The position numbers were made by a program, and so were the translations under genes. DNA of 64,000 nucleotides, from the NCBI RefSeq assembly GCF_014287585.1, contig NZ_JACOOJ010000002.1, positions 124,001 through 188,000 of the forward strand, in the 5' to 3' direction. The notes below the pieces were generated by a model, which was not told the origin of the DNA, ran no database searches, and worked only from the letters and a program-made list of their open reading frames with translations. Shown one piece after another: positions 35,903 through 44,932 of this stretch (positions within the stretch are counted from its first letter, which is position 1; each line of letters starts with the position of its first letter). The DNA comes from Parabacteroides hominis. Lineage in GTDB: Bacteria; Bacteroidota; Bacteroidia; Bacteroidales; Tannerellaceae.

Positions 35903-37125
35903 AAGTCTATTGCGTTTTGAATGATTTCTTCTATTTCTTTCTGATCCTTGCCGGTCATCTCGATAATGATAGCCGAGGTCGACACGACACCTTTCAAGCG
36001 GTTATTCTCATCGACCACCGGCAAAGCCTGCTGGACCTTCGGCAAGAGGGGCAACATATCTTCCACCGTCGTATTCTCCAATACCGAAGGGACCTCTTTC
36101 ACGACAATCGAACCGATGTCCCGCGTCCCTTCCTTACGCAGTCGGAGCACATCTTTCAACCGTATTTCGCCGAGGAACTGATCGTCCGTACCGATCACGG
36201 GCAAGGCATACAAATGTCTTTCCCTCATCTTGCGGATAATCGCCTCCGGACCATCTTTGCGGATGCGGACAACGATCGGTTGACTCAGCATGATGGAAGA
36301 AGCCGTAACGACACGTCCGCGATCCACGCTCTCGGTAAAGCGGGTGACGTAGTCATTCGCCGGATCAGTCAGGATCTCTTCGGGCGTCCCGACCTGCACG
36401 ACTTCGCCATCCTTCATAATGGCAATGCGGTCACCCAACTTGATCGCCTCGTCCAGATCATGCGTAATAAAGACAATGGTACGTTTCATCTTCTCCTGCA
36501 AGTCCAGCAATTCGTCCTGCATCTGCTCCCGGATAAGCGGGTCAAGGGCCGAAAAAGCCTCGTCCATCAGCAGGACTTCCGGGTTATTCGCCAGAGCACG
36601 TGCCAGCCCGACACGCTGCTGCATACCACCGGAGAGTTCGTCCACACGCTGGTTTTCATATCCTTTCAATCCGACAATCGCTATACTTTCATGTGCTTTC
36701 TTCTCTCGCTCTTCTTTAGAGACGCCCTGCAGTTCGAGGCCGAAAGCGATATTGCTCAAGACTGTCCGGTGAGGCAGAAGACCGAAATGCTGGAATACCA
36801 TCGCCATCTCCTTGCGGCGTATCTGTAACAGTTCTTTATCCGACAGGGATGTGATATTCCTCCCGCTCAGCCAGATCTCTCCCATAGAGGGTTCGTTCAA
36901 CCGGTTAATGCAACGCACCAACGTCGACTTACCACTGCCGGAGAGTCCCATTATCACGAACATTTCTCCTTCCTTTATTTCCAGATTGGCATTACGGACG
37001 GCAACAGTACAGCCCGTTTCTTTTAAAATTTCCTGTTTGCTTTTACCTTGCTTTATCATCTTTTTCGCTTTGCTTTTCTCAGGTCCGAAAAGGATGGATA
37101 AGTTTTTTATTTCTATTTTCGTCAT
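35899..37125 (-). CDS. Glycine betaine/proline-type ABC transporter ATPase with CBS domains
   Basis: The 408-aa protein has a nucleotide-binding domain (about residues 25-270) with Walker A GLSGSGKSTLVR, the Q loop, ABC signature LSGGMQQRVGLARAL and Walker B VLLMDEAFSALDP. Two C-terminal CBS domains (about 285-400: YALPVIGTDDQFLGEIRLKDVLRL and ALPVVDENNRLKGVVSTSAII) follow. In OpuA/ProV-type transporters the CBS pair senses ionic strength, so uptake is switched by salt. First gene of the operon; the promoter was not identified in the 188-bp gap upstream. Confidence 0.94.
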   Translation of the reverse strand: MTKIEIKNLSILFGPEKSKAKKMIKQGKSKQEILKETGCTVAVRNANLEIKEGEMFVIMGLSGSGKSTLVRCINRLNEPSMGEIWLSGRNITSLSDKELLQIRRKEMAMVFQHFGLLPHRTVLSNIAFGLELQGVSKEEREKKAHESIAIVGLKGYENQRVDELSGGMQQRVGLARALANNPEVLLMDEAFSALDPLIREQMQDELLDLQEKMKRTIVFITHDLDEAIKLGDRIAIMKDGEVVQVGTPEEILTDPANDYVTRFTESVDRGRVVTASSIMLSQPIVVRIRKDGPEAIIRKMRERHLYALPVIGTDDQFLGEIRLKDVLRLRKEGTRDIGSIVVKEVPSVLENTTVEDMLPLLPKVQQALPVVDENNRLKGVVSTSAIIIEMTGKDQKEIEEIIQNAIDL

Positions 37126-37313
37126 ACTAAAAATTATATTTGGTTATGTTTAGAAGTAATACCCAGGATCGGGTTTGTGGCGTCTATTAAGTAAACAGAG
37201 AAAACTGAATTTAGTTTAAATAGGACAGTATTATTCGATCCTTACTCATTTTTAAGGATATCATAAAGATTCATAAACAGAAAAGATAGTCAAGATTTAT
37301 TCAATCTATTATT

Positions 37314-39158
37314 TTACGGATGAAGCGGCAATGTAAAACTGAAAGTAGACCCCTTTCCGGCTTTGGACGTCACGGAAATCGTCCCTCCCATTTTAGTGAC
37401 CAGGCCTTTGCAGATGGCCAATCCCAAACCGATGCCTTGTTTGTTCCCTTTTAGCTGTACAAAGCGGCCAAAGATATTTTCCAACTCGGATTCCGGTATT
37501 CCGCTGCCTGTATCAGTCACATAAAAACGAACAAAATCTTCCTGGATTCCATATCCGAAGCGGATGCTTCCTTTTTCGGTATATTTAGCCGCATTCGTCA
37601 ACAAATTAATCAGAATCTGCATCATCCGGTTCTTATCCACATTCAGGATAATTTCGGGGCAAGGGTCCGAAATCAATATTACATGCTCCGGCACCCGGAA
37701 TTGCATGGTCTGATAAACATCGTGCATGACCGAAGGCAAATGAGTATCCGCATAAGTGAAAGTCAGCATATCCGATTCGATCTTGGATATATCCAGGACG
37801 TCATTAACCAGATTAAGCAATAATTCATTGTTGGCTTTGATCAAGTTCGTATATGATTCCCTAAGTTCCGGATCTTCCTCCTGGCTCAGAAGATCTGAAA
37901 AACCGACAATTGCATTCAACGGAGTCCGGATCTCATGCGTCACATTGGCAAGAAAGGTAGATTTGAGGAGATCGGCATTTTCGGCTTTCTCTTTCGCTTT
38001 AATCAACGACTCTTCATATTCCACATGTTTCTGGTTATCGATCACACAGCCGACGATCAGATTCGTTTTGCCCTCCTTATCCTTTTCAAACGCCTTACCG
38101 ATCACCTCGTAGCTCCGGTATCGCCCGTCATCGCCTTTCAAACGGAAATTGACCGAATATTCCTCCAGATCTTTATCCCGGATCTCGTTGAAAAGAAGAA
38201 AGAAATCCTGCCGGTCTCCAGGATGGCGCAAGATGGACAAGGAACGACAGATATATCGGTTTCGTTCCAGCAAATGGTTATTCACGCCATAAAATTGAAA
38301 ACAACGGTTGCAATGCACTTTGTCGCACGTGCGGAACAGTTCGAAATTAAACAAATAAGTTGCGATATGGCTATTATGCAGAGCAAGCTCCATCATGCTG
38401 CGGCTTTCGGACAACTGATGGGACAGATTCCGGTTTTCCTTCTCCTTCTCTACGATATCCGATACGTTGCGGATATAAGCCACCACATATTTATGATGGA
38501 TGGGGACTAATCTTAACTTAAAATAAACGACCGGCGCATTATGTCCGGGGATGGAAAACTCAAGATTAGCGACTTCTGATGTATCTAAGCTCTCCTGCAC
38601 CATCGAAGCGACCTTTTTTTTAACAGGAGCAGGATATGTGAACCCCGGAAGATCGTCAATACGGCAATTCAAGGCGGCAGGCGTAATGCAAGTCTCAGAA
38701 GCATAAGTGATGATACGTTCGACCACCAACCGGTTGTTGATAAGAAGAATGGTATCAGGCACAGATTGGGCGACCTTATCGGAGATGTCTTTCAACTCCC
38801 GCATTTTTTTGTCGTACCGCACTATATCCATATCCGACAAATCGCTATCAGTCAGCAATAAGGTATAACCGACAATATTTCCTTCCTGATCAAATCCCGG
38901 AATGATCGTATATCCTATCGGTTGATTGTCGGCCAATACACTTCCGTTCTTCAAATGATTTTTCTGCAAATCGGACAAATAATCGTTATCAAACAAGTTA
39001 TTCAGAATAAAATCATGCTTATTCTGAATACTAAACTTTTCACACAATGTATTATTCATTTCCAGCAAAGAGCCCGATTTATCATACAAAGCACCTCCGG
39101 CCGGATAATAAGTAAAAAAGTCCGATAAAAGTATTTGTTTTACAGAAGTCTCATTCAT
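37314..39158 (-). CDS. PAS-domain sensor histidine kinase, soluble
   Basis: The protein is 614 aa from ATG 39158 (MNETSVKQILLSDFF); an in-frame ATG at 39188 is possible. I saw no membrane segment. Three PAS-like regions (about residues 10-110, 125-240 and 260-370) are followed by HisKA with the phospho-acceptor His in FLANVTHEIRTPLNAIVGFSDLL. HATPase_c with NRMMQILINLLTNAAKYTEKG and DTGSGIPESELENIFGRFVQLKG completes it. No receiver domain is attached, and no response regulator gene is adjacent. The cysteines in CDKVHCNRCFQ of the third PAS region may bind a metal or respond to redox state, which is inference only. It lies upstream of the betaine operon and opposite the peroxiredoxin gene. Confidence 0.85.
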   Translation of the reverse strand: MNETSVKQILLSDFFTYYPAGGALYDKSGSLLEMNNTLCEKFSIQNKHDFILNNLFDNDYLSDLQKNHLKNGSVLADNQPIGYTIIPGFDQEGNIVGYTLLLTDSDLSDMDIVRYDKKMRELKDISDKVAQSVPDTILLINNRLVVERIITYASETCITPAALNCRIDDLPGFTYPAPVKKKVASMVQESLDTSEVANLEFSIPGHNAPVVYFKLRLVPIHHKYVVAYIRNVSDIVEKEKENRNLSHQLSESRSMMELALHNSHIATYLFNFELFRTCDKVHCNRCFQFYGVNNHLLERNRYICRSLSILRHPGDRQDFFLLFNEIRDKDLEEYSVNFRLKGDDGRYRSYEVIGKAFEKDKEGKTNLIVGCVIDNQKHVEYEESLIKAKEKAENADLLKSTFLANVTHEIRTPLNAIVGFSDLLSQEEDPELRESYTNLIKANNELLLNLVNDVLDISKIESDMLTFTYADTHLPSVMHDVYQTMQFRVPEHVILISDPCPEIILNVDKNRMMQILINLLTNAAKYTEKGSIRFGYGIQEDFVRFYVTDTGSGIPESELENIFGRFVQLKGNKQGIGLGLAICKGLVTKMGGTISVTSKAGKGSTFSFTLPLHP

Positions 39159-39326
39159 GATATCTTTTGACTTAGAAGATTTATGCAAAGTAAATCAAAG
39201 TTTGGAAACAAAGGATATATATTGTGATAAAATAACATTCGTCTTCACCGGCCTTTGTTTTTTAATCAAACCTTTAGAAGCGGGATATTGTTATGAAAGA
39301 AATAAAACAAAAAACTTAGTAGCAAT

Positions 39327-39959
39327 ATGAAAGCATTAATTGGTAAAAAAGCGCCGGAGTTCCATGCCCCGGCTGTAATCAATGGCAACCAGATTGTCGA
39401 AGATTTCTCTCTGGATCAATATTTAGGGAAAAAGTATGTCGTGCTTTTCTTCTACCCGATGGACTTTACGTTTGTCTGTCCGACAGAACTGCATGCCTTC
39501 CAGGAAAAGCTGAATGAATTTGAAAAACGTAACGTAGCCGTAGTAGGATGCTCAGTCGATTCCGAATATTCACATTTCGCCTGGTTGAGCCAGGATAAAA
39601 ACAAAGGTGGAATACATGGCGTCAAGTATCCAATTGTTGCAGATTTTTCGAAAACAATCGCAGAAAACTACGGAGTACTGGCAGCCGATTACCTGACCAA
39701 CGAAGAAGGCGAAGTGGTAGCCACGGGCGCTCCCGTTGCTTATCGCGGCCTGTTCCTGATCGATAAGAAGGGAAAGATCCGCCATTATGTAATCAACGAC
39801 CTGCCGTTGGGACGTAACGTCGACGAGGCGATCCGTATGGTTGACGCATTGCAACATTTCGAAGAGTTCGGCGAAGTATGTCCGGCAAACTGGTCTAAAG
39901 GAAAAGACGCCATGAAAGCGACCAATGAAGGCGTTTCCGGCTATCTGAGCAGACATTAA
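39327..39959 (+). CDS. Typical 2-Cys peroxiredoxin (AhpC/Prx1 type)
   Basis: The 210-aa thioredoxin-fold peroxidase has a peroxidatic Cys C51 in DFTFVCPTELHAF and a resolving Cys C185 in GEVCPANWSKGK. The partner Arg is in APVAYRGLFLID. It reduces peroxides in the cytoplasm with electrons from thioredoxin or AhpF. The C-terminal YF motif linked to over-oxidation sensitivity is absent (ends YLSRH), which predicts a robust enzyme. Divergent from the PAS kinase gene; a single gene. It is longer at the C-terminus than AhpC of enterics (about 187 aa), closer to the Prx1 form. Confidence 0.93.
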   Translation: MKALIGKKAPEFHAPAVINGNQIVEDFSLDQYLGKKYVVLFFYPMDFTFVCPTELHAFQEKLNEFEKRNVAVVGCSVDSEYSHFAWLSQDKNKGGIHGVKYPIVADFSKTIAENYGVLAADYLTNEEGEVVATGAPVAYRGLFLIDKKGKIRHYVINDLPLGRNVDEAIRMVDALQHFEEFGEVCPANWSKGKDAMKATNEGVSGYLSRH

Positions 39960-39975
39960 GTTATTATCTGTTTGA

Positions 39976-40060
39976 GAACAGTAGACAGTTGGCCGTTCGT
40001 TTGGTATATTCTGTTTTGGTCACCAGATCGTTTTTTGGAGAACAGCCGGCTGTCGCTGTT
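39976..40060 (+). terminator. Weak hairpin after the peroxiredoxin gene
   Basis: The left arm AACAGTAGACAGTTGGC (39977-39993) pairs with the right arm GCCGGCTGTCGCTGTT (40045-40060) over about 15 bp with G-T pairs and one bulge. The T-tract is poor. The remaining bases to 40170 show nothing more. Confidence 0.4.
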
Positions 40061-40170
40061 TATTCTTTCCCTCCTTTATCCTCTTGCATTTATCTGAAAT
40101 AGGCTCGACATCCAACCGCAGGATAGCATTATATTTAAACGATATCGAACAAGAAATCTATAAAAAGTCT

Positions 40171-40178
40171 TATATTTG
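40171..40178 (+). promoter_or_regulatory. -7 element of the M64 peptidase gene
   Basis: TATATTTG matches TAnnTTTG, 23-35 nt before the possible start codons. Confidence 0.6.
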
Positions 40179-40200
40179 CGAGTAAGAATTACACATAATA

Positions 40201-41496
40201 ATGCATGCTAATATGAAAACTAAGATTTCTCTTTTGCTTCTTGCCATTCTCTGCAACTTCCCTGCATTTGCACAGATTGACTTCGACCAGTTCTTTGAGA
40301 AGAAAAGTCTCCGGGTAGATTTCGCCTTGAGCGGTAACCTAAAGTCGCAATCGGCTGCTATCCAACAATTGCGCGAAGAGCCTGTATGGGGCGGTCCTGT
40401 AAAAAACCTGATAGACAAGTTCAATTACGGCGGCTATTATATTAATGTATATGACAAGGCTACGGATAAACTGATCTATTCACGCGGTTTCAATACATTG
40501 TTCGAAGAATGGCGCTCGACGGAACAGGCCAAGACCGAGACACAGTCATGGACAAACAGCGCTTCCATTCCTTTCCCGAAAGAACCTGTTTATGTCGAGA
40601 TCACGGCACGCGATAAGGCGGATATGCAATTCCATCCATTGCTGAAACAGGAGGTCGATCCCAAAAGCATCTTCATCGACCGGGGCAAACTGAAGGACAA
40701 TAAGGTGTACCAGATACAGAAAAGCGGCGATCCGGCTGAAAAAGTCGATCTTGTTTTCATTGCTGAAGGATATACGGAGGACGAGCAGGATAAATTCATA
40801 TCCGATGCCAAACGTTTTACGGAAGCCCTGTTCGCTACTCCTCCCTATACGACACGCCGGAATGACTTCAATATATGGGCTGTCTGCCTTGTGTCCGAAG
40901 AATCGGGTACGGATGTTTCGGGCAAAGGTGTTTTCAAGAATACAGCCCTCAATTCCGGTTATTATACATTCGGCGTGGACCGTTATCTGACAACGCCGGA
41001 TATGAAATCGATACGCGATGCCGTCTGGAACGTTCCTTGCGACGCCATATTCCTGTTGATAAACACTGATATGTACGGCGGTGGCGGCATGTATAATTTC
41101 TATGCTTGCGGGACAGCCGACAATCCGCGGACACCGGTTGTCTTCACGCATGAGTTCGGGCATAGTTTCGCCGGTCTGGCAGACGAATATTTCTCTTCTG
41201 AAGTCGCCTACCAGGATTTTTATAACCTGAAATACGAACCGTGGGAGCCGAATATCACGACTTTGGTCGATTTCGACAGCAAGTGGAAAGACTTGTTGCC
41301 CGCGGGCACACCTATTCCTACCCCGCTCGATGCCGAGCATAAGGACAAAGCCGGCGTGTTCGAAGGAGGCGGTTACCTGTCCAAAGGCATTTATCGACCG
41401 ATGGATCATTGTATGATGCGCGATTATGCTCCGTTCTGCCCGGCTTGCTCACGGGCCATTCTTCAAATGATCGATTTCTTAACGGATAAGGAATAA
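40201..41496 (+). CDS. M64 (IgA-type) metallopeptidase, secreted
   Basis: The 431-aa protein has a signal peptide (ISLLLLAILCNFPAFAQ). An N-terminal beta domain (about residues 25-150) is followed by the catalytic zinc domain with VDLVFIAEGYTEDE and the metal site HEFGHSFAGLADEY, where H317, E318 and H321 are the HExxH residues and Asp in GLADEY is the third ligand. MDHCMMRD and FCPACSR lie near the C-terminus. This is the Bacteroidales M64 family, related to IgA peptidase of Clostridium ramosum. Homologues act on secreted host or microbial proteins; here the substrate is unknown. Start 40201 is used, but ATG 40213 (MKTKIS) gives a more typical signal peptide. Confidence 0.88.
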   Translation: MHANMKTKISLLLLAILCNFPAFAQIDFDQFFEKKSLRVDFALSGNLKSQSAAIQQLREEPVWGGPVKNLIDKFNYGGYYINVYDKATDKLIYSRGFNTLFEEWRSTEQAKTETQSWTNSASIPFPKEPVYVEITARDKADMQFHPLLKQEVDPKSIFIDRGKLKDNKVYQIQKSGDPAEKVDLVFIAEGYTEDEQDKFISDAKRFTEALFATPPYTTRRNDFNIWAVCLVSEESGTDVSGKGVFKNTALNSGYYTFGVDRYLTTPDMKSIRDAVWNVPCDAIFLLINTDMYGGGGMYNFYACGTADNPRTPVVFTHEFGHSFAGLADEYFSSEVAYQDFYNLKYEPWEPNITTLVDFDSKWKDLLPAGTPIPTPLDAEHKDKAGVFEGGGYLSKGIYRPMDHCMMRDYAPFCPACSRAILQMIDFLTDKE

Positions 41497-41544
41497 AACC
41501 ATAGATCTACCCGGTGAACCGTAACCCATAGGGTTAGGAGAGAT

Positions 41545-41579
41545 AAAGCTATGCTTTGGATAACGTAAAGCATAGCTTT
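41545..41579. terminator. Bidirectional hairpin after the M64 gene
   Basis: Perfect 13-bp arms AAAGCTATGCTTT (41545-41557) and AAAGCATAGCTTT (41567-41579) lie around a 9-nt loop between convergent genes. Confidence 0.75.
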
Positions 41580-41594
41580 GTCCATGAACTTTCA

Positions 41595-43043
41595 TTATTT
41601 TAACCGCATCGCCTCCCCGTATTTACTAATATCGATCAAATTAGAAGTTTCCACCTTGATTTTTCCGTAAATGAGTTCGGGGATATTGAAAGAGAAGAGA
41701 GAGCGTTCATAATAATCCGTTTCTTTTTGCGGCAACAGGAAAGGCTTTCCGGGAACACCATTCGCATCCAGATAACAAATATAAGGGCGCGTATAAAGCC
41801 CGTCGTCCCGGCGGCTGCTGAAAACGAACCACCGGCTGTTGCTGCTCCAGGAATGATAGCTTTCGGAATCGTCGCTGTTCACTTGGAGGAGGGAATCCGT
41901 TTTGTGCGTCAGCAGATCCAACAACCGCAAATCCGCATCTTTGTGCCAGATGGAGAAATTGCCATAGTCCGAAACCGTGTACATCAGGAAACGGCCATCT
42001 GGCGATACGCGCGGGAACTTTGCGCTTCGTCCTTCTTCCTCCGCGTTGTAAAGCGTATCTATTGCTTGTCCGAAACGATGGTTTTCAGGATCGAAAGCTA
42101 TGCTTTGCAGGTTGTAGCGGATTTCCCGGTACGACTCAGGCATCAGCTTTGCCGGGGCGGAACAAAAGTACAACCGCCTGCCGTCCGGAGAGAATGCCGG
42201 AAAGGTCTCCATATTCCCTTCCGAAGACAAGAGGGGGACCGTTACGATTTCGTGTCTCTCCACGTCATAGACCACGACATCCGATCGGTTGTCGAACACC
42301 TCCACCCGGTTTGCATCCGAAAGGTGGAAATCTTGCTTCGTATCGTTTGTCGAGAATGCGACATACCGCCCTGACGGATGCCAGGCGGGATAGACTAAGG
42401 CGGAAATAGTCCGTTCAGTCTTCGTATCTAACTTTTCGATATGGCCGTCTGCCAGTATATATGTCCCGGCGTGAATCCCGCGTTGGTGAAAAAGCATCCT
42501 GTCCGGATTCTGCATGCAGAAGGAATGGCAATTCATGCAATTATTGTTCGTCGACTTATTGTCAAGAAATGTTTCTTCCGTAAAATCCTCCAGACAACGC
42601 TGGTAAATCCCCATCCTGTTCCACATGCGGTAGCCGGGCGCGATACGGCGATAGACCAAATAGGGATCGATTTCATCTTTGACAACCCGGATGGAAAAAG
42701 GAGGATATCGAAACCATTTGCCATCTTTGCAGATATAAATCCCGACCGAAAGATTCCCGCCTGCCGATGCGTCCAACAAGCGACGCCATTTCTTCTCCGG
42801 GATTTGGAAAGAACCGTTATCCGAATCCACGCGTACTTCTTGCCGATCCTTGCCGGATAAGAGCGCGATTGCTTTGCAAGGTTCTTTCAGCTTGAAGTTC
42901 AGCGGGGCGATATTGCAGGGGATCGCGACCTCTTTATAATCGGGAAAAATTTCGATTTCTCCTTCCGCTTTCTCCGCATCGGGCAACAGATTGTTGCAAG
43001 ACAAAAAGAAAACCATACAAAGCCATAAATAGATGTAATTCAT
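41595..43043 (-). CDS. TolB-like beta-propeller lipoprotein with one CXXCH motif
   Basis: The 482-aa protein has a lipoprotein signal with lipobox FFLSCN (Cys about residue 16). A beta-sandwich-like N-terminal region (about 30-125) is followed by a single haem c motif CMNCH within KSTNNNCMNCHSFCMQNP (about residue 170). PD40/WD40-like blades follow: YPAWHPSGRYVAFSTNDT, FPAFSPDGRRLYFCSAP, FPRVSPDGRFLMYTVSD and YHSWSSNSRWFVFSSRRD. The combination of a propeller and a possible haem suggests a periplasmic redox or sensing lipoprotein. The Met or His that would complete haem ligation cannot be assigned. It follows the DUF6057 gene by 3 bp and the SusCD pair on the same strand. Confidence 0.7.
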   Translation of the reverse strand: MNYIYLWLCMVFFLSCNNLLPDAEKAEGEIEIFPDYKEVAIPCNIAPLNFKLKEPCKAIALLSGKDRQEVRVDSDNGSFQIPEKKWRRLLDASAGGNLSVGIYICKDGKWFRYPPFSIRVVKDEIDPYLVYRRIAPGYRMWNRMGIYQRCLEDFTEETFLDNKSTNNNCMNCHSFCMQNPDRMLFHQRGIHAGTYILADGHIEKLDTKTERTISALVYPAWHPSGRYVAFSTNDTKQDFHLSDANRVEVFDNRSDVVVYDVERHEIVTVPLLSSEGNMETFPAFSPDGRRLYFCSAPAKLMPESYREIRYNLQSIAFDPENHRFGQAIDTLYNAEEEGRSAKFPRVSPDGRFLMYTVSDYGNFSIWHKDADLRLLDLLTHKTDSLLQVNSDDSESYHSWSSNSRWFVFSSRRDDGLYTRPYICYLDANGVPGKPFLLPQKETDYYERSLFSFNIPELIYGKIKVETSNLIDISKYGEAMRLK

Positions 43044-43046
43044 AGG

Positions 43047-44825
43047 CTATCCATTCAACTTTTTACAATAATAATAGAACCAGAAAGTATCTCCATACTG
43101 CCGGTAGAGCCAGGGAAGCCCGTCACTGCTATTCTTGATCTTCGGAATATCCTCCCGGAATTGTTTATACCGCTCCACTATCTCAGGCCGGACGGATATT
43201 TTGTCAAGAACAGAGAGATCCCCGACCGCCAAAACCAATGCCGCCTCCTGGAAATGAACAGGAAGGGGGCGCTCTTGTGAAAATGTGCCGGCATGCAACA
43301 GGAATGTCCCGAACTTCTCCATTTCCTTTGCCAACAGATAGGAACAACCCAAATATTCCCATGCAACCCGGTTCACGCCAGGTTCCGAAAGATGCCCCGC
43401 CCAAAGGCTGTCGATGTCGATCAGGCAAAGCAAATTGTCCGGCTGAAAGGCCGGCATTGTCTTCAAGGCAAGCTCTTCATCCTGCCCTATCCTTTCGGGG
43501 TGACGAACATAACCGGCATATTTTTCCGCCCATCGGCGATAACCGGGTAACCGGCGGAGGATGCCCAGATACTTATCAGCCAAAGCAAAATCTCTCCGTA
43601 TCAGGCTAATCCAGACCAACCGTTGAAGCATACGGGGGCTTCCTCCCCGCTTGGCAAGTGTCAGCCCTTCCATCGCGTATCCTTCCGAAAGGCTGATATC
43701 CCCGATCATATAATGGATATCGCTCAAGAGGCAGCTCATATAATAAGTCCGGTCCCAGGAAACCAAAAGGCCTTGCGGCCCCTTCTGGTCATAATGGAAC
43801 AACCGGTCGCCCAAAACGCCTTTCCGGGCCAATGCCATATTCAAATAGTTAAGGCTGACATAATCCGTCGTCCCCTTCTCCGGATGTTCATGGATAATCG
43901 TGTCCCACTCGTTCCTTTGCGCTAAAAGGGACAACTCGTTCATCCGGTTATTCCGCACTTCATACGCTCCGGGCAGGCAAAAGGCGGAAAAGCAAAAAAG
44001 GACAATGAGCAAGCCGCCTGCAACAAGTATTTTTACCGGGCGCTTTCCCCAGGGAAGAACTTTCATAGCGAAGGCCGTTACAAACAGAACCAAAAGCAAG
44101 ATGACAAAACGAATCCAGACATAATACATATAAGAATCCGGCTGCAACTGAGATTCCTGATACCTTTCGGAGTAAATCCCGTCTGTCAACGGAATGCCGA
44201 TAGCCAAACGAATGCCGATATAGGCCAAAAACAACCCTGTCAAACACACGGCAAGCGAAGCATGCCATTTCTTCCTCCTCCTCTCGCACAAAAGACTCAT
44301 AAAAACCACGACCAAGCCGTAAAGCGCCGCCAACTGGCCGGCCAAACCATAGAGAAGAACCACGCTTGCCAAACCATAAAGCAATTGCACCGCCGTCCGC
44401 CGGATGCGGATAAAAAAATAAGAAAACAGCAGGAGCAGGAAAAGCCCGACCGTTCCGTCCAACACATAAAAAGGGCTGGTATGGGCTTTCAACAATCCTA
44501 AAACAGGAAACAAGGCAAGCAGCCCGTTATATCCGCGCGCCGTAATTTCCTGCAAAAGCAGATAACACAAGAAGCCGGTTGCACACAAAAAAGCACTGTT
44601 GACCAACAACACAAACAGGGAAGAGGCATAATATTGAACCAAAGCCTGTCCGGCTACCGCACAAAAACCGCCGGGGACAGACAGCATATCGCGGATAACC
44701 TTCCATTCAGGAATAAACAACTGCACTTCTTCCTGCCGCTGGAACGTGGAAGTACCGAACGACCAAAAGAAAACCCAAAGCCCGACAAACACGAGCAGCC
44801 AGAATACAAGCGTCCTCCCTTTCAT
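43047..44825 (-). CDS. DUF6057 family membrane protein
   Basis: The 592-aa protein has an N-terminal block of about 11 hydrophobic helices (to about residue 285). It includes the family-like start MKGRTLVFWLLVFVGLWVFF and the motif MLSVPGGFCAVAGQALVQYY. A soluble TPR-like alpha-helical region follows (about 300-592: LNYLNMALARKGVLGDRLF, YYMSCLLSDIHYMIGDISLSEGYAMEGLTLAKRG). The overall layout recalls the Bacteroidota DUF6057 family, whose function is unknown. Start 44825 is preferred over 44879 because the additional N-terminus reads as spurious. Its stop lies 3 bp from the start of the CXXCH lipoprotein, so the two are probably co-expressed and may act together. Confidence 0.72.
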   Translation of the reverse strand: MKGRTLVFWLLVFVGLWVFFWSFGTSTFQRQEEVQLFIPEWKVIRDMLSVPGGFCAVAGQALVQYYASSLFVLLVNSAFLCATGFLCYLLLQEITARGYNGLLALFPVLGLLKAHTSPFYVLDGTVGLFLLLLFSYFFIRIRRTAVQLLYGLASVVLLYGLAGQLAALYGLVVVFMSLLCERRRKKWHASLAVCLTGLFLAYIGIRLAIGIPLTDGIYSERYQESQLQPDSYMYYVWIRFVILLLVLFVTAFAMKVLPWGKRPVKILVAGGLLIVLFCFSAFCLPGAYEVRNNRMNELSLLAQRNEWDTIIHEHPEKGTTDYVSLNYLNMALARKGVLGDRLFHYDQKGPQGLLVSWDRTYYMSCLLSDIHYMIGDISLSEGYAMEGLTLAKRGGSPRMLQRLVWISLIRRDFALADKYLGILRRLPGYRRWAEKYAGYVRHPERIGQDEELALKTMPAFQPDNLLCLIDIDSLWAGHLSEPGVNRVAWEYLGCSYLLAKEMEKFGTFLLHAGTFSQERPLPVHFQEAALVLAVGDLSVLDKISVRPEIVERYKQFREDIPKIKNSSDGLPWLYRQYGDTFWFYYYCKKLNG

Positions 44826-44866
44826 TATCCTATTGCTTTCGTTAATAAAGAAATAAAACAAAAGAA

Positions 44867-44900
44867 GAGAGTATGTCAAAAAGGATTATGACACACTCTC
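44867..44900 (-). terminator. Terminator of the 45-50 kb SusC/SusD pair
   Basis: Read on the minus strand, arms 44900-44889 and 44878-44867 (GAGAGTGTGTCA and TGACATACTCTC) form a 12-bp stem with one mismatch, followed by a T-rich tract. It lies between susD and the DUF6057 gene, so the DUF6057 pair may be transcribed only partly with susCD. Confidence 0.7.
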
Positions 44901-44932
44901 CTCCCTTGGTCTAAAGAGCGAATTTATACTTT

